Positions 7,436 through 14,359 of a DNA stretch of 17,592 nt are shown piece by piece. Below the pieces are notes generated by a model. It was not told the origin of the DNA. It saw only the letters and a list, made by a program, of their open reading frames with translations, and made no database searches. The stretch comes from CAYVSF01 sp046482855. Lineage in GTDB: Bacteria > Bacteroidota > Bacteroidia > Bacteroidales > UBA12077. Both the position numbers and the translations under genes were made by a program. The number at the start of each line of letters is the position of its first letter. Within the stretch, counting starts at the first letter, position 1. The DNA lies in the NCBI GenBank assembly GCA_046482855.1, contig JAWOEH010000162.1, forward strand, positions 1-17,592, in the 5' to 3' direction.

Positions 7436-8017
7436 TTAACTCCCTAAGATATAAATTTCGAGGTGAAAAAAATCGAACTCCTCATCATAATGTTCAAACC
7501 GGTAATCAATGTTTCCATCGGTTCTACGGGCAATATCAATCAGCCCTAAACCGCCTCCTCCTTTTTCGGAAAACTGTTGATTATTCAGTACGAACTTATA
7601 AAGTTCTTTCAGCTCCTCGGGATGTAACGCAGAAATTTTAGAAAGTCGTTCTTTCAGCGTTTGCACTTTTTCCTTCCGGATAAAATTCCCGGTAGAAACC
7701 CGAAACCCATTTTCACATTTAGCAATCACAAAAATACCAAAATTTACATCAAAAGATCCATTATAAGCTGTTGGAAGATCATCAATATGATGATAAAGGT
7801 TTTGCAAGCTCTCTACCAATACATTATAAATACGTTTACGTACACTTGAGCGTGCAATGGTAGTATGCAACTTGGTTTCAACTACGCCCAGAATATTTGT
7901 AATGAGTTCGGAGGTGATACTGCCTTTATAAGCCAGTAAGACCTTCCCGGTATTCATTTTCGTGTAGCACGCTTCTAAATCAAAGCTCATAGAGGCTTCC
8001 TTTATCACATCATACAT
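7436..8017 (-). CDS. SiaB-like protein kinase (histidine-kinase-type ATPase fold)
   Basis: The 193-residue protein resembles the SiaB family, which uses a GHKL-type ATPase fold to phosphorylate SiaC on Thr or Ser. A probable N-box helix spans residues 62-77 (RIYNVLVESLQNLYHH, with Glu69 and Asn73 where the general base and magnesium ligand are expected). A glycine-rich lid, FSEKGGGGLGLIDIARR, spans 149-165. No membrane segment, sensor or histidine phosphotransfer domain is present, as in SiaB. The ATG at 8017 gives an N-terminus MYDVIKEASMSFDLEACY; a second ATG at 7990 (MSFDL) is a reasonable alternative. It is the first gene of a two-gene unit with the SiaC-like gene. No clear promoter was found in the 194 bases upstream. 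Confidence 0.8.
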   Translation of the reverse strand: MYDVIKEASMSFDLEACYTKMNTGKVLLAYKGSITSELITNILGVVETKLHTTIARSSVRKRIYNVLVESLQNLYHHIDDLPTAYNGSFDVNFGIFVIAKCENGFRVSTGNFIRKEKVQTLKERLSKISALHPEELKELYKFVLNNQQFSEKGGGGLGLIDIARRTDGNIDYRFEHYDEEFDFFHLEIYILGS

Positions 8018-8211
8018 TTATAAAAATACTATTTTTTTCTACGCAAACCAAATTAAGCACGTCCCGAAAACGCTGTGGGATAATTTGCGCGAAATGTTGG
8101 AATCTACGACTATAAATTTAGCTCCGAATACCAGTGAAAAAAAGAGTTTTCGCATCAATTCAACAAACGTCTTCATTCAATAGATGAACGCATAAATTTT
8201 CCTGACAAAAA

Positions 8212-9345
8212 TCAATCCGCCCCTCCTTCGAACAATTCATAGCCATTAAACTTGCACTCCAGAGCTCCATTTAACAAGTTGTAGCGTGCTGTAGTACGCA
8301 ATCCGAAATGCTTCATCGCCTCTTTATGGCTACTAAGCACCCAGGCATTAAAGCCTGAGAATTCGTGTTTCAGTCTATCGGCAATCTGTTGATAAAAACC
8401 GAGGATATCTTCCTGCTCCAAACGTTCCCCATAGGGAGGATTCATGATAAGGGTTCCTTTTTGAAGCTTTGTGGTTTGCTTGAGAAAGTCCTTTTTTTGT
8501 ATCGTGATAACCCTTGAGAGCCCGGCCATTTGTACGTTTTTTCGAGTTGCCGCCATTGCTTCTGATGAGATATCGGTCGCTACAATAGTAACTTCTTTCT
8601 CCAAATTGGTACTGGCATCATTCGTTTCACGATTCCACAAGGCTTCATCAAAATCGATCCAGTTTTGAAAGGCATAGCGTTGTTGACGGAAAGCTCCCGG
8701 AGCAATACCCATGGACATCATGGCTGCTTCAATAGCAATGGTGCCCGAACCGCACATAGGATTAATCAATGGCTCTTGCCCGTCCCATCCACTCATTTTT
8801 AACATTCCGGCAGCAAGTACCTCATTAACGGGAGCCTCCACGCTTTCCTTCCGGTAACCACGCTTAAACAAAGGGAACCCAGAACTATCCAATGACAGGG
8901 TACAATGTGTATCGCGAATATGCAAGTTTACAACAATATCAGGTGCTTGAGCATCTACCGAAGGTCGTTGTTGGTAGATATTACGAAAATAATCCGCCAT
9001 CGCATCCTTTACCCTTAAACCGGCAAATTGAGAGTGTGTAAACGTTTCAGAAAAAGTAACACTGTCGATAAGAAAAGTATTATGTAACTTCATATACTTT
9101 CGCCATTCGATCTTCTTCACCTGCTCATACAGTTCATCGGTCGATTTAGCTTCAAACTCAGCAATAGGTTTTAATATACGCAATGCCAGTCGAGACCAAT
9201 AATTTACCCGGTACATAAGAGCCTTATTGCCAGAAAAAAACACTACCCGTTTTCCTGTTTTTACATCCGATGCACCTAATTCCTTAAGTTCTTCAGCCAA
9301 ATATGGCTCTAACCCTTCAAGTGTTTTTGCCGAATAATTCTCCAC
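8212..9345 (-). CDS. rlmL: THUMP-domain class I SAM-dependent RNA methyltransferase, RlmL-like
   Basis: The 377-residue protein corresponds to the N-terminal half of E. coli RlmKL (YcbY), which methylates N2 of a guanine in 23S rRNA (G2445 in E. coli). A ferredoxin-like and THUMP region occupies residues about 1-155 (AKTLEGLEPYLAEELKELGA; VNLHIRDTHCTLSLDSSG). The Rossmann methyltransferase follows, with the SAM loop PMCGSGTIAIEAA at 196-208, the acidic end of strand 2 (VATDIS, 255-260) and the catalytic NPPYGER at 302-308. Single-domain RlmL without the RlmK half is the usual form in Bacteroidetes. Translation probably starts at GTG (9345); no ATG lies upstream in frame. The start is 11 bases after the kinase stop, making it the third gene of the pnuC operon. 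Exact target specificity is inferred from the family. Confidence 0.85.
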   Translation of the reverse strand: MENYSAKTLEGLEPYLAEELKELGASDVKTGKRVVFFSGNKALMYRVNYWSRLALRILKPIAEFEAKSTDELYEQVKKIEWRKYMKLHNTFLIDSVTFSETFTHSQFAGLRVKDAMADYFRNIYQQRPSVDAQAPDIVVNLHIRDTHCTLSLDSSGFPLFKRGYRKESVEAPVNEVLAAGMLKMSGWDGQEPLINPMCGSGTIAIEAAMMSMGIAPGAFRQQRYAFQNWIDFDEALWNRETNDASTNLEKEVTIVATDISSEAMAATRKNVQMAGLSRVITIQKKDFLKQTTKLQKGTLIMNPPYGERLEQEDILGFYQQIADRLKHEFSGFNAWVLSSHKEAMKHFGLRTTARYNLLNGALECKFNGYELFEGGAD

Positions 9346-9356
9346 TTCAAAATTTT

Positions 9357-9878
9357 TTATGAATGAATATGATATTGTTTTATAACGTCGATAGCCTGTT
9401 GCGTTCTGACCTGCCCATCACCCTGAATAACAACAAAAGGAGCAGCTAAACGTTCAATCTCATGCTGATAGCGCTGAAACAAGATGTTTCGCATGGCTCC
9501 ACCATTTTCTCTTACACCATCCGCTACCCAGGGAATGTCGGGAGCGCACAAGAGAACAAGATCGATGTGTTGTTGCTGCATATACAAGGTCAACCACTTC
9601 GGATTCTTTCTATATACTACTTCAAACCAAACTTTTGTAATAATAAGCCAGGTATCAAAAATCACCCACGGCAGCTGTTGCTTTTCCAATTGTTTATCTT
9701 GCTCAATTTGCTTTTGGGCAATAAAAGCAACGTCATCATAAGTATATTGTCGGTTCAATTGTTCTATATAGGCACGCGCAATTTCGGGTACCCAGGGAAC
9801 TTGAAAGTAGTCAGCTAAGGCTTTGCTTAAAACGGTTTTTCCAGTAGATTCAGGACCACATATTACCACTCGTTTCAT
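9357..9878 (-). CDS. NadR-like nicotinamide riboside kinase (AAA-type P-loop ATPase)
   Basis: The 173-residue cytosolic protein matches the kinase domain of NadR without its repressor and adenylyltransferase domains. Walker A is GPESTGKT at residues 8-15. A conserved VPEIARAY block follows at about 30-37, then a central FDTW strand (about residue 74) and the segment WVADGVRENGG near 117-127, both typical of the NadR kinase family. The expected reaction is phosphorylation of nicotinamide riboside to nicotinamide mononucleotide, which traps the imported riboside in the cell. Its ATG overlaps the pnuC stop by four bases (ATGA), implying translational coupling with the transporter, and this pairing supports the substrate assignment. 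A thiamine-related role, seen for some PnuC relatives, is less likely because no thiamine gene or riboswitch is present. Confidence 0.83.
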   Translation of the reverse strand: MKRVVICGPESTGKTVLSKALADYFQVPWVPEIARAYIEQLNRQYTYDDVAFIAQKQIEQDKQLEKQQLPWVIFDTWLIITKVWFEVVYRKNPKWLTLYMQQQHIDLVLLCAPDIPWVADGVRENGGAMRNILFQRYQHEIERLAAPFVVIQGDGQVRTQQAIDVIKQYHIHS

Positions 9879-10498
9879 GCCTTTGTCTCCTGATTAGTTG
9901 TAAGGGATTGGGTCAACACCTCCCGGCGCCATTGAAGGTAACCTACTATAGCCAGGATTGTGTAAACCATAAAAAGAATTACGGTGGCATATAAGCCTTT
10001 GTATATATAAAGCCCCAGGGATACTGTATCAACCACTATCCAGAAAAGCCAATTCTCAATCATCTTTTTGGCCAGCATCCAGGTAGCAACAAAGCTGCCG
10101 GCTGTAGTAAATGCATCCCAGTATGGTATAGACGAATCGGTATGATTTTTTAGTATAAAAGCCATGAAAAGAAACAGTGCGGTAGTTGTCAAGAAAATCC
10201 AAAACCATTCCTGCATTTTTACCCAACGCACCGGCAACTCTTTTTTGCCGTTCTTTGCTCCATAAGTCCAGTTATACCAGCCAAAAATACTGGCGCCAAC
10301 ATAGTACACCTGCAATACCATATCGGCGTAAAATTTCGTTACTAAAAATACATAGATATAAAGCAGAGAAGTAAGCAACCCCACAGGCCAGCACCACTTA
10401 TTTTGACGTATACTTAAAAGGATGTAAACAAGTCCGAGAATGGCACCCAATAATTCAACCCAATTCGACTCTACCCAATAAAAAAAAATTTGCAGCAT
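9875..10498 (-). CDS. pnuC: PnuC family nicotinamide riboside transporter
   Basis: The 207-residue inner-membrane protein has about seven hydrophobic helices and typical PnuC features: VELLGAILGLVYILLSI in the first helix, WCWPVGLLTSLLYIYVF in the second and QVYYVGASIFGWYNW in the third, then SIPYWDAFTTAGSFVATWM and WFWIVVDTVSLGLYIYKG-like segments (here WLFWIVVDTVSLGLYIYKG) in the C-terminal half. PnuC proteins carry nicotinamide riboside by facilitated diffusion, driven by phosphorylation inside the cell, and the overlapping kinase gene downstream fits this exactly. It is the first gene of the pnuC / nadR-like / rlmL unit. The leader is only 13-20 bases if the -7 box at 10518-10525 is used, which leaves no room for a riboswitch. 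Confidence 0.88.
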   Translation of the reverse strand: MLQIFFYWVESNWVELLGAILGLVYILLSIRQNKWCWPVGLLTSLLYIYVFLVTKFYADMVLQVYYVGASIFGWYNWTYGAKNGKKELPVRWVKMQEWFWIFLTTTALFLFMAFILKNHTDSSIPYWDAFTTAGSFVATWMLAKKMIENWLFWIVVDTVSLGLYIYKGLYATVILFMVYTILAIVGYLQWRREVLTQSLTTNQETKA

Positions 10499-10517
10499 TC
10501 TAAACAGAATTATGCTG

Positions 10518-10525
10518 CAAATTTA
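10518..10525 (-). promoter_or_regulatory. Promoter -7 box for the pnuC operon
   Basis: On the minus strand, 10525 to 10518 reads TAAATTTG, an exact match to TAnnTTTG, 20 bases before the pnuC ATG. No good -33 box lies 17-20 bases upstream, so the call rests on the -7 element and its position in the 50-base gap after ctpA-like gene. Confidence 0.4.
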
Positions 10526-10548
10526 TCTTATCTTACGTAAAGATCATG

Positions 10549-12150
10549 CTAATTATCGGAGAAAGTTACTAGCTGGGTATGATATTTCTCCCAGTTTTTA
10601 AGAATTTCGACGGCTTGTTTCAATCCTTTGTCACGTTCATGAACAATCTGATAATACTGACTCATATCCCATAAATCCCGTGCCACCAAAGCTTTTATCA
10701 GCAGACTCATCTCTTCGAAGGATTTTTCCGGATCATCATCTGTGATATCCACATCATTCTCTTGTCCAAAATCACGGAAAGTTTGGTAGACTGACTCCTC
10801 TACGTGGAATTCACGTTTGAAAGCTTCAAAGGACTCATATTTATCGTTTAACTCGTCACGATGTTCATCTACATAGTTCAACACAAATCGGTTCACAAGT
10901 CCTTCCCGAAGCATCTGACTGCTAAAAGAGGTGTATGTAGTTGTATCAAGCGGAACAAAAACATCAGGCATAATCCCTCCGCCACCATACACTTCACGGC
11001 CCTCTACCAAGGTTTTATAGCGGAGTGAATCGGGAAAATGCACACTATCGCGATGCATCAATTCCCCCTGCTCGTATCGTTGACGCAATTCCATGGCATA
11101 AGCTTCAGTACCCTCATCATAAGGCTTCTGTATTACCCTGCCTGTTGGGGTATGATACCGAGCAACCGTCAAGCGAAACATGGCACCATCGGGTAACATA
11201 ACCTGGCGTTGTACAAGTCCTTTTCCAAAAGAACGGCGTCCCACAACAATGCCTCTATCCCAGTCCTGAATGGCACCAGCCACTATCTCGCTGGCCGAAG
11301 CAGAACCTTCATCGATTAGCACTACCAGATTTCCATCTTTACACAACCCCTCATCCGTTGATAACTCTTCGGTTTTCTCCACTTTTCGGCCTTCGGTATA
11401 AACAAGTAACTTTTCTTCGTCAAAAAATTCATCTGCCAGGGCAATTGCCTGATTTAAATACCCTCCGCCATTGCCACGTAGATCCAGAACCAGAGAATTC
11501 GCTCCCTCTTTCTTTAGGCTCTTTAAGGCTTTTTCAAACTCGTCGTTGGTAGTCTTGGCAAATCGGTTGAGTTTGATATAACCTATTTCCTCTTCCACCA
11601 TATAAGAAGCATCCAAACTGTAAATAGGAATTTTGTCCCGTGTAATGGTAAACGACAACAATTTATCAATGCCTTTTCGCTTTACCTGTACCTTAACTTT
11701 TGTGCCCTTTTCACCTAAGAGTCTATCGCGCACGCCATTAGTCGACAATCCTACGCCAGCCACGTTTTCACCGTCAATAGAAATGATTCGATCACCTGCA
11801 TGAATACCCACTTCTTCGGAAGGACCTCCGGCTATGGGCGAGATAACATAAAGTGTATCGTCCAAAACATTAAATTGAATGCCTATCCCCTCAAAATTTC
11901 CTTCTAAAGGTTCGTTCATCTCTTTCACTTCCTCTTTAGTTAAATAAACTGAGTGAGGATCGAGTTCTTTCAACATTTGAACCAATGCATGTTCAACCAA
12001 ACTGTTCCTGTTGACACTGTCCACATAGTAGGAGCTAACATAATCTAATGCACGCCCAAACTTATATAAATCTTCATTAAATAACTGCCCGTGGGCAGTG
12101 GATGTAGCAATTACCAACAAGGCAATTGCAAATGCCTTAAGTCTATTCAT
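10549..12150 (-). CDS. C-terminal processing peptidase, S41 family (CtpA/Prc type)
   Basis: The 533-residue protein begins with a signal peptide (MNRLKAFAIALLVIATSTAHG), so it acts in the periplasm. A helical N-terminal region (about 23-80) includes the LDPHSVYL motif common to the family. The PDZ domain, residues about 80-172, contains GIGIQFNVLDDTLYV and AGDRIISIDGENV. The protease core follows: LDLRGNGGGYLNQA at 222-235, the nucleophile region GSASASE (Ser285 probable) and FGKGLVQ with Lys310. The Ser-to-Lys spacing of 25 equals that of E. coli Prc. The C-terminal helical region (about 330-533) is typical of Bacteroidetes members. These enzymes degrade or trim envelope proteins from the C-terminus. 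The frame is open upstream to 12219, but that start would overlap the preceding gene and spoil the signal peptide, so ATG at 12150 is chosen. It lies 46 bases after the second SiaC-like gene. Confidence 0.87.
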   Translation of the reverse strand: MNRLKAFAIALLVIATSTAHGQLFNEDLYKFGRALDYVSSYYVDSVNRNSLVEHALVQMLKELDPHSVYLTKEEVKEMNEPLEGNFEGIGIQFNVLDDTLYVISPIAGGPSEEVGIHAGDRIISIDGENVAGVGLSTNGVRDRLLGEKGTKVKVQVKRKGIDKLLSFTITRDKIPIYSLDASYMVEEEIGYIKLNRFAKTTNDEFEKALKSLKKEGANSLVLDLRGNGGGYLNQAIALADEFFDEEKLLVYTEGRKVEKTEELSTDEGLCKDGNLVVLIDEGSASASEIVAGAIQDWDRGIVVGRRSFGKGLVQRQVMLPDGAMFRLTVARYHTPTGRVIQKPYDEGTEAYAMELRQRYEQGELMHRDSVHFPDSLRYKTLVEGREVYGGGGIMPDVFVPLDTTTYTSFSSQMLREGLVNRFVLNYVDEHRDELNDKYESFEAFKREFHVEESVYQTFRDFGQENDVDITDDDPEKSFEEMSLLIKALVARDLWDMSQYYQIVHERDKGLKQAVEILKNWEKYHTQLVTFSDN

Positions 12151-12196
12151 ATGATATAGTTTTTCTTTATTAACGTAAAAATGGCAGGAAAGTTTT

Positions 12197-12607
12197 TCAC
12201 TCTTCATCACGAGTAACAAAACGAAAAGATACTTTCAGAACTTCGGAAAGATCTTCACCGTCTTCCAGGATCTGATCGTCAGGATCTTCGTAATACCAAT
12301 ATACTTCTACCTCCATCCCTTTATCAAGCAATTGTTTAAAATGGCTAATTACTTGCAATAAGTATTTAGAAGAAGCGGAATTGATGTATTCCAGATCGAA
12401 GACCAAGGTGATGATAATATCCTTTCTCGTCTCTTCATCCAGCTCCTCGAGCATCGACAAATATTGATTAATGCGCTGAAGCAGCGGCTCATAAAACCCA
12501 ATAACATCTTCGGGTCTTGAAATGCCGGTAATCTCCAAACAATGCTCATCAGGAGTGAACTTCACTCTAGGACTATACTCAGTAGGTTCGAGAAAAAGAG
12601 TATTCAT
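12197..12607 (-). CDS. SiaC-like regulatory protein (DUF1987 family), second copy
   Basis: This 136-residue cytosolic protein is a paralogue of the SiaC-like protein at 7042-7422. It shares the order of elements: a first strand pair (VKFTPDEHCLEITGISRPED), a helix with FYEPLLQRINQYL, the central strand with LEYINSASSKYLLQV, and the terminal WYYEDPDDQILEDGEDLSE. It is longer by about nine residues between the helix and central strand (LEELDEETRKDI). The position of the regulated Thr in the first copy is Ser77 here (NSASS against NTSSS), which could still be phosphorylated. No kinase gene of the SiaB type is adjacent; instead an S41 protease gene follows after 46 bases. A nested inverted repeat lies directly before its start codon. 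Function is inferred from the Pseudomonas SiaC system. Confidence 0.82.
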   Translation of the reverse strand: MNTLFLEPTEYSPRVKFTPDEHCLEITGISRPEDVIGFYEPLLQRINQYLSMLEELDEETRKDIIITLVFDLEYINSASSKYLLQVISHFKQLLDKGMEVEVYWYYEDPDDQILEDGEDLSEVLKVSFRFVTRDEE

Positions 12608-12614
12608 AAATTAG

Positions 12615-12655
12615 TATTTTCACTGCTTTTATTCAGGCTGAAGATAGTGAAAATA
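12615..12655. repeat. Nested inverted repeat before the second SiaC-like gene
   Basis: TATTTTCACT (12615-12624) and AGTGAAAATA (12646-12655) form a perfect 10-base inverted repeat with a 21-base spacer. The spacer contains a second palindrome, TTCAG-G-CTGAA (12632-12642), nearly concentric with the first. The inner edge is 8 bases before the ATG at 12607. It may be an operator or a leader hairpin acting on translation. There is no T-run, so it is not a terminator. Confidence 0.6.
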
Positions 12656-12712
12656 TTGCAACTAAAGGCACACCCACTGCCATAACCTAGATAAAACATA
12701 CCTTAATTCAAT

Positions 12713-12740
12713 AAAAAAAGAGGGACTCAAGGCCCCTCTT
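12713..12740 (-). terminator. Rho-independent terminator of guaA
   Basis: On the minus strand, AGAGGG (12739-12734) pairs with CCCTCT (12724-12719) across a nine-base loop, extended by one A-T pair, and is followed by a run of T down to 12713. It lies 11 bases after the guaA stop codon, the normal position for an intrinsic terminator. Confidence 0.78.
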
Positions 12741-12750
12741 CGTAGTTTTT

Positions 12751-14280
12751 CTATTCCCATTCAATAGTTGCAGGAGGTTTTGAGCTGATATCGTAAACCA
12801 CCCTGTTAATACCTTTTACCTGGTTTATAATTTTGTTGGAGATTTCACTTAAAAATTCATAAGGTAAATGTGCCCAATCGGCCGTCATCCCGTCGGTTGA
12901 GGTCACAGCCCGTAAAGCCACGGCATTCTCGTAAGTGCGTTCATCTCCCATAACACCAACACTTTGTACAGGCAGTAAGATTACACCGGCTTGCCACACG
13001 TTATCGTACAGCCCATGTCGCTTAAGCCCCTCCACATAAATATCGTCTACCTCTTGTAAAATCTGCACCTTTTCGGCTGTTATATCACCCAAAATACGAA
13101 TAGCCAAGCCAGGGCCGGGAAAAGGATGCCTACTCAACAATTCCTTCTTAACACCAATAGCCGCTCCTACTCGTCGGACTTCGTCCTTAAATAATAGCTT
13201 CAGGGGCTCAACAATCTTCAGTTTCATCTTTTCGGGCAAACCGCCAACATTGTGATGCGACTTTATGGTAACGGAAGGCCCATTCACTGAAACCGATTCA
13301 ATAACATCGGGGTAAATGGTACCTTGTGCTAACCACTTTACATCTTTTATCTTATGCGCTTCTTCATCGAACACCTCGATAAAATGTTTCCCAATAATTT
13401 TCCTTTTTGTCTCCGGATCGGACACACCTGTCAAAGCCGAAATAAAACGCTCTTTGGCATCTACGCCTATTACATTTAGCCCCATATCATGATATGAGTC
13501 CATTACGCGCTCAAATTCGTCCTTACGCAACAACCCATTATCTACAAAAATGCAGGTAAGTTTGTCGCCTATAGCTTCATTCAACAACACACCAGCTACG
13601 GTTGAATCCACTCCGCCCGAGAGTCCTAAGACTACCTTATCATTGCCCAATTGTTCGCGAAGCTGCTTGATAGTGGCTTCAGCAAAAATATCGGGCGTCC
13701 AATCCTGGTTACAACCGCAAATAGTAACAACGAAATTATGCAACAACTGTTTGCCTTCCAGGGTATGGTAAACTTCCGGATGAAACTGGATGCCATAGGT
13801 TTTTTCGCCTTTAATATGATAGCCTCCTACCTTTACATCGGCTGTACTGGTGATAACCTCGTACTTCTCGGGCAACTGTGTAATTGTATCTCCGTGCGAC
13901 ATCCACACCTGCGACTGTGGAGTGATTCCTTGCATGAGGGGCTCATGGGCATGAATAAAACTCAACTTAGCACGACCGTATTCCCTGTGTTTCGAAGGCA
14001 ATACTTCGCCGCCATAGTGGTGAGCCATAAACTGAGCGCCGTAACAAACCCCTAACAAAGGTAGTTTCCCCTTAATTTTGGAAAGATCAGGAACAGGCGC
14101 ATGCTCATCGCGTACCGAAAAGGGGCTTCCTGAAAGGATAACACCTTTAACACTTGAATCCAACGGGGGGATCTTACTAAAGGGATGAATTTCACAATAC
14201 ACATTTAATTCTCGTACTCGTCGGGCAATCAGCTGTGTATACTGGGAACCGAAATCGAGAATGATAATTTTTTCCTGCAT
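12751..14280 (-). CDS. guaA: GMP synthase (glutamine-hydrolysing)
   Basis: The 509-residue enzyme converts XMP, ATP and glutamine to GMP in the last step of guanine nucleotide synthesis in the cytosol. The class I glutamine amidotransferase domain (1 to about 190) has the nucleophile Cys79 in GVCYGAQ and the His167/Glu169 pair in QFHPEV. The ATP-pyrophosphatase domain follows, with the PP-loop LSGGVDST at 220-227 (Ser221 to Ser226 core). The C-terminal dimerisation domain contains RHPFPGPGLAIRILGDIT and ends in the typical KPPATIEWE. All catalytic residues are present and the length is normal for the family. It starts at ATG 14280 and appears to be a single-gene unit with its own -7 box upstream and a terminator directly downstream. 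No guanine riboswitch was seen in the 79-base leader region. Confidence 0.97.
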   Translation of the reverse strand: MQEKIIILDFGSQYTQLIARRVRELNVYCEIHPFSKIPPLDSSVKGVILSGSPFSVRDEHAPVPDLSKIKGKLPLLGVCYGAQFMAHHYGGEVLPSKHREYGRAKLSFIHAHEPLMQGITPQSQVWMSHGDTITQLPEKYEVITSTADVKVGGYHIKGEKTYGIQFHPEVYHTLEGKQLLHNFVVTICGCNQDWTPDIFAEATIKQLREQLGNDKVVLGLSGGVDSTVAGVLLNEAIGDKLTCIFVDNGLLRKDEFERVMDSYHDMGLNVIGVDAKERFISALTGVSDPETKRKIIGKHFIEVFDEEAHKIKDVKWLAQGTIYPDVIESVSVNGPSVTIKSHHNVGGLPEKMKLKIVEPLKLLFKDEVRRVGAAIGVKKELLSRHPFPGPGLAIRILGDITAEKVQILQEVDDIYVEGLKRHGLYDNVWQAGVILLPVQSVGVMGDERTYENAVALRAVTSTDGMTADWAHLPYEFLSEISNKIINQVKGINRVVYDISSKPPATIEWE

Positions 14281-14311
14281 GGTATTCGTGCGTTTTTTTA
14301 CGAAAGTTTCA

Positions 14312-14319
14312 CAAAGATA
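14312..14319 (-). promoter_or_regulatory. Promoter -7 box for guaA
   Basis: On the minus strand, 14319 to 14312 reads TATCTTTG, identical to the -7 box found at 2477-2484 and matching TAnnTTTG exactly. Transcription would start near 14305, about 25 bases before the guaA ATG. No clear -33 box lies 17-20 bases upstream. Confidence 0.42.
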
Positions 14320-14359
14320 ATACTATTCATAGAAAGTTCCCGTGAAAAACAGAAGCCAA

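Noticed and set aside
7423..7849. Two short plus-strand open frames (72 and 62 codons) opposite the SiaB-like gene
   Set aside because: They are antisense to a recognisable kinase gene and have no signal, motif or start context of their own.
8018..8211. Gap between the methyltransferase and SiaB-like genes, searched for a terminator and promoter
   Set aside because: Only a weak A/T stem near 8133-8150 and an imperfect TTAATTTG on the minus strand were found; neither is good enough to call.
10499..10548. Possible riboswitch before pnuC
   Set aside because: The gap is only 50 bases and a -7 box leaves a leader of about 13 bases; no TPP-like or NAD-related aptamer elements are visible.
12151..12219. 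Upstream extension of the S41 peptidase by 23 codons
   Set aside because: It would overlap the SiaC-like gene and place a hydrophilic stretch ahead of a good signal peptide.
13651..14055. Open frame of 134 codons on the plus strand inside guaA
   Set aside because: It lies wholly opposite the clear GMP synthase gene; the sequence is an antisense shadow without recognisable motifs.
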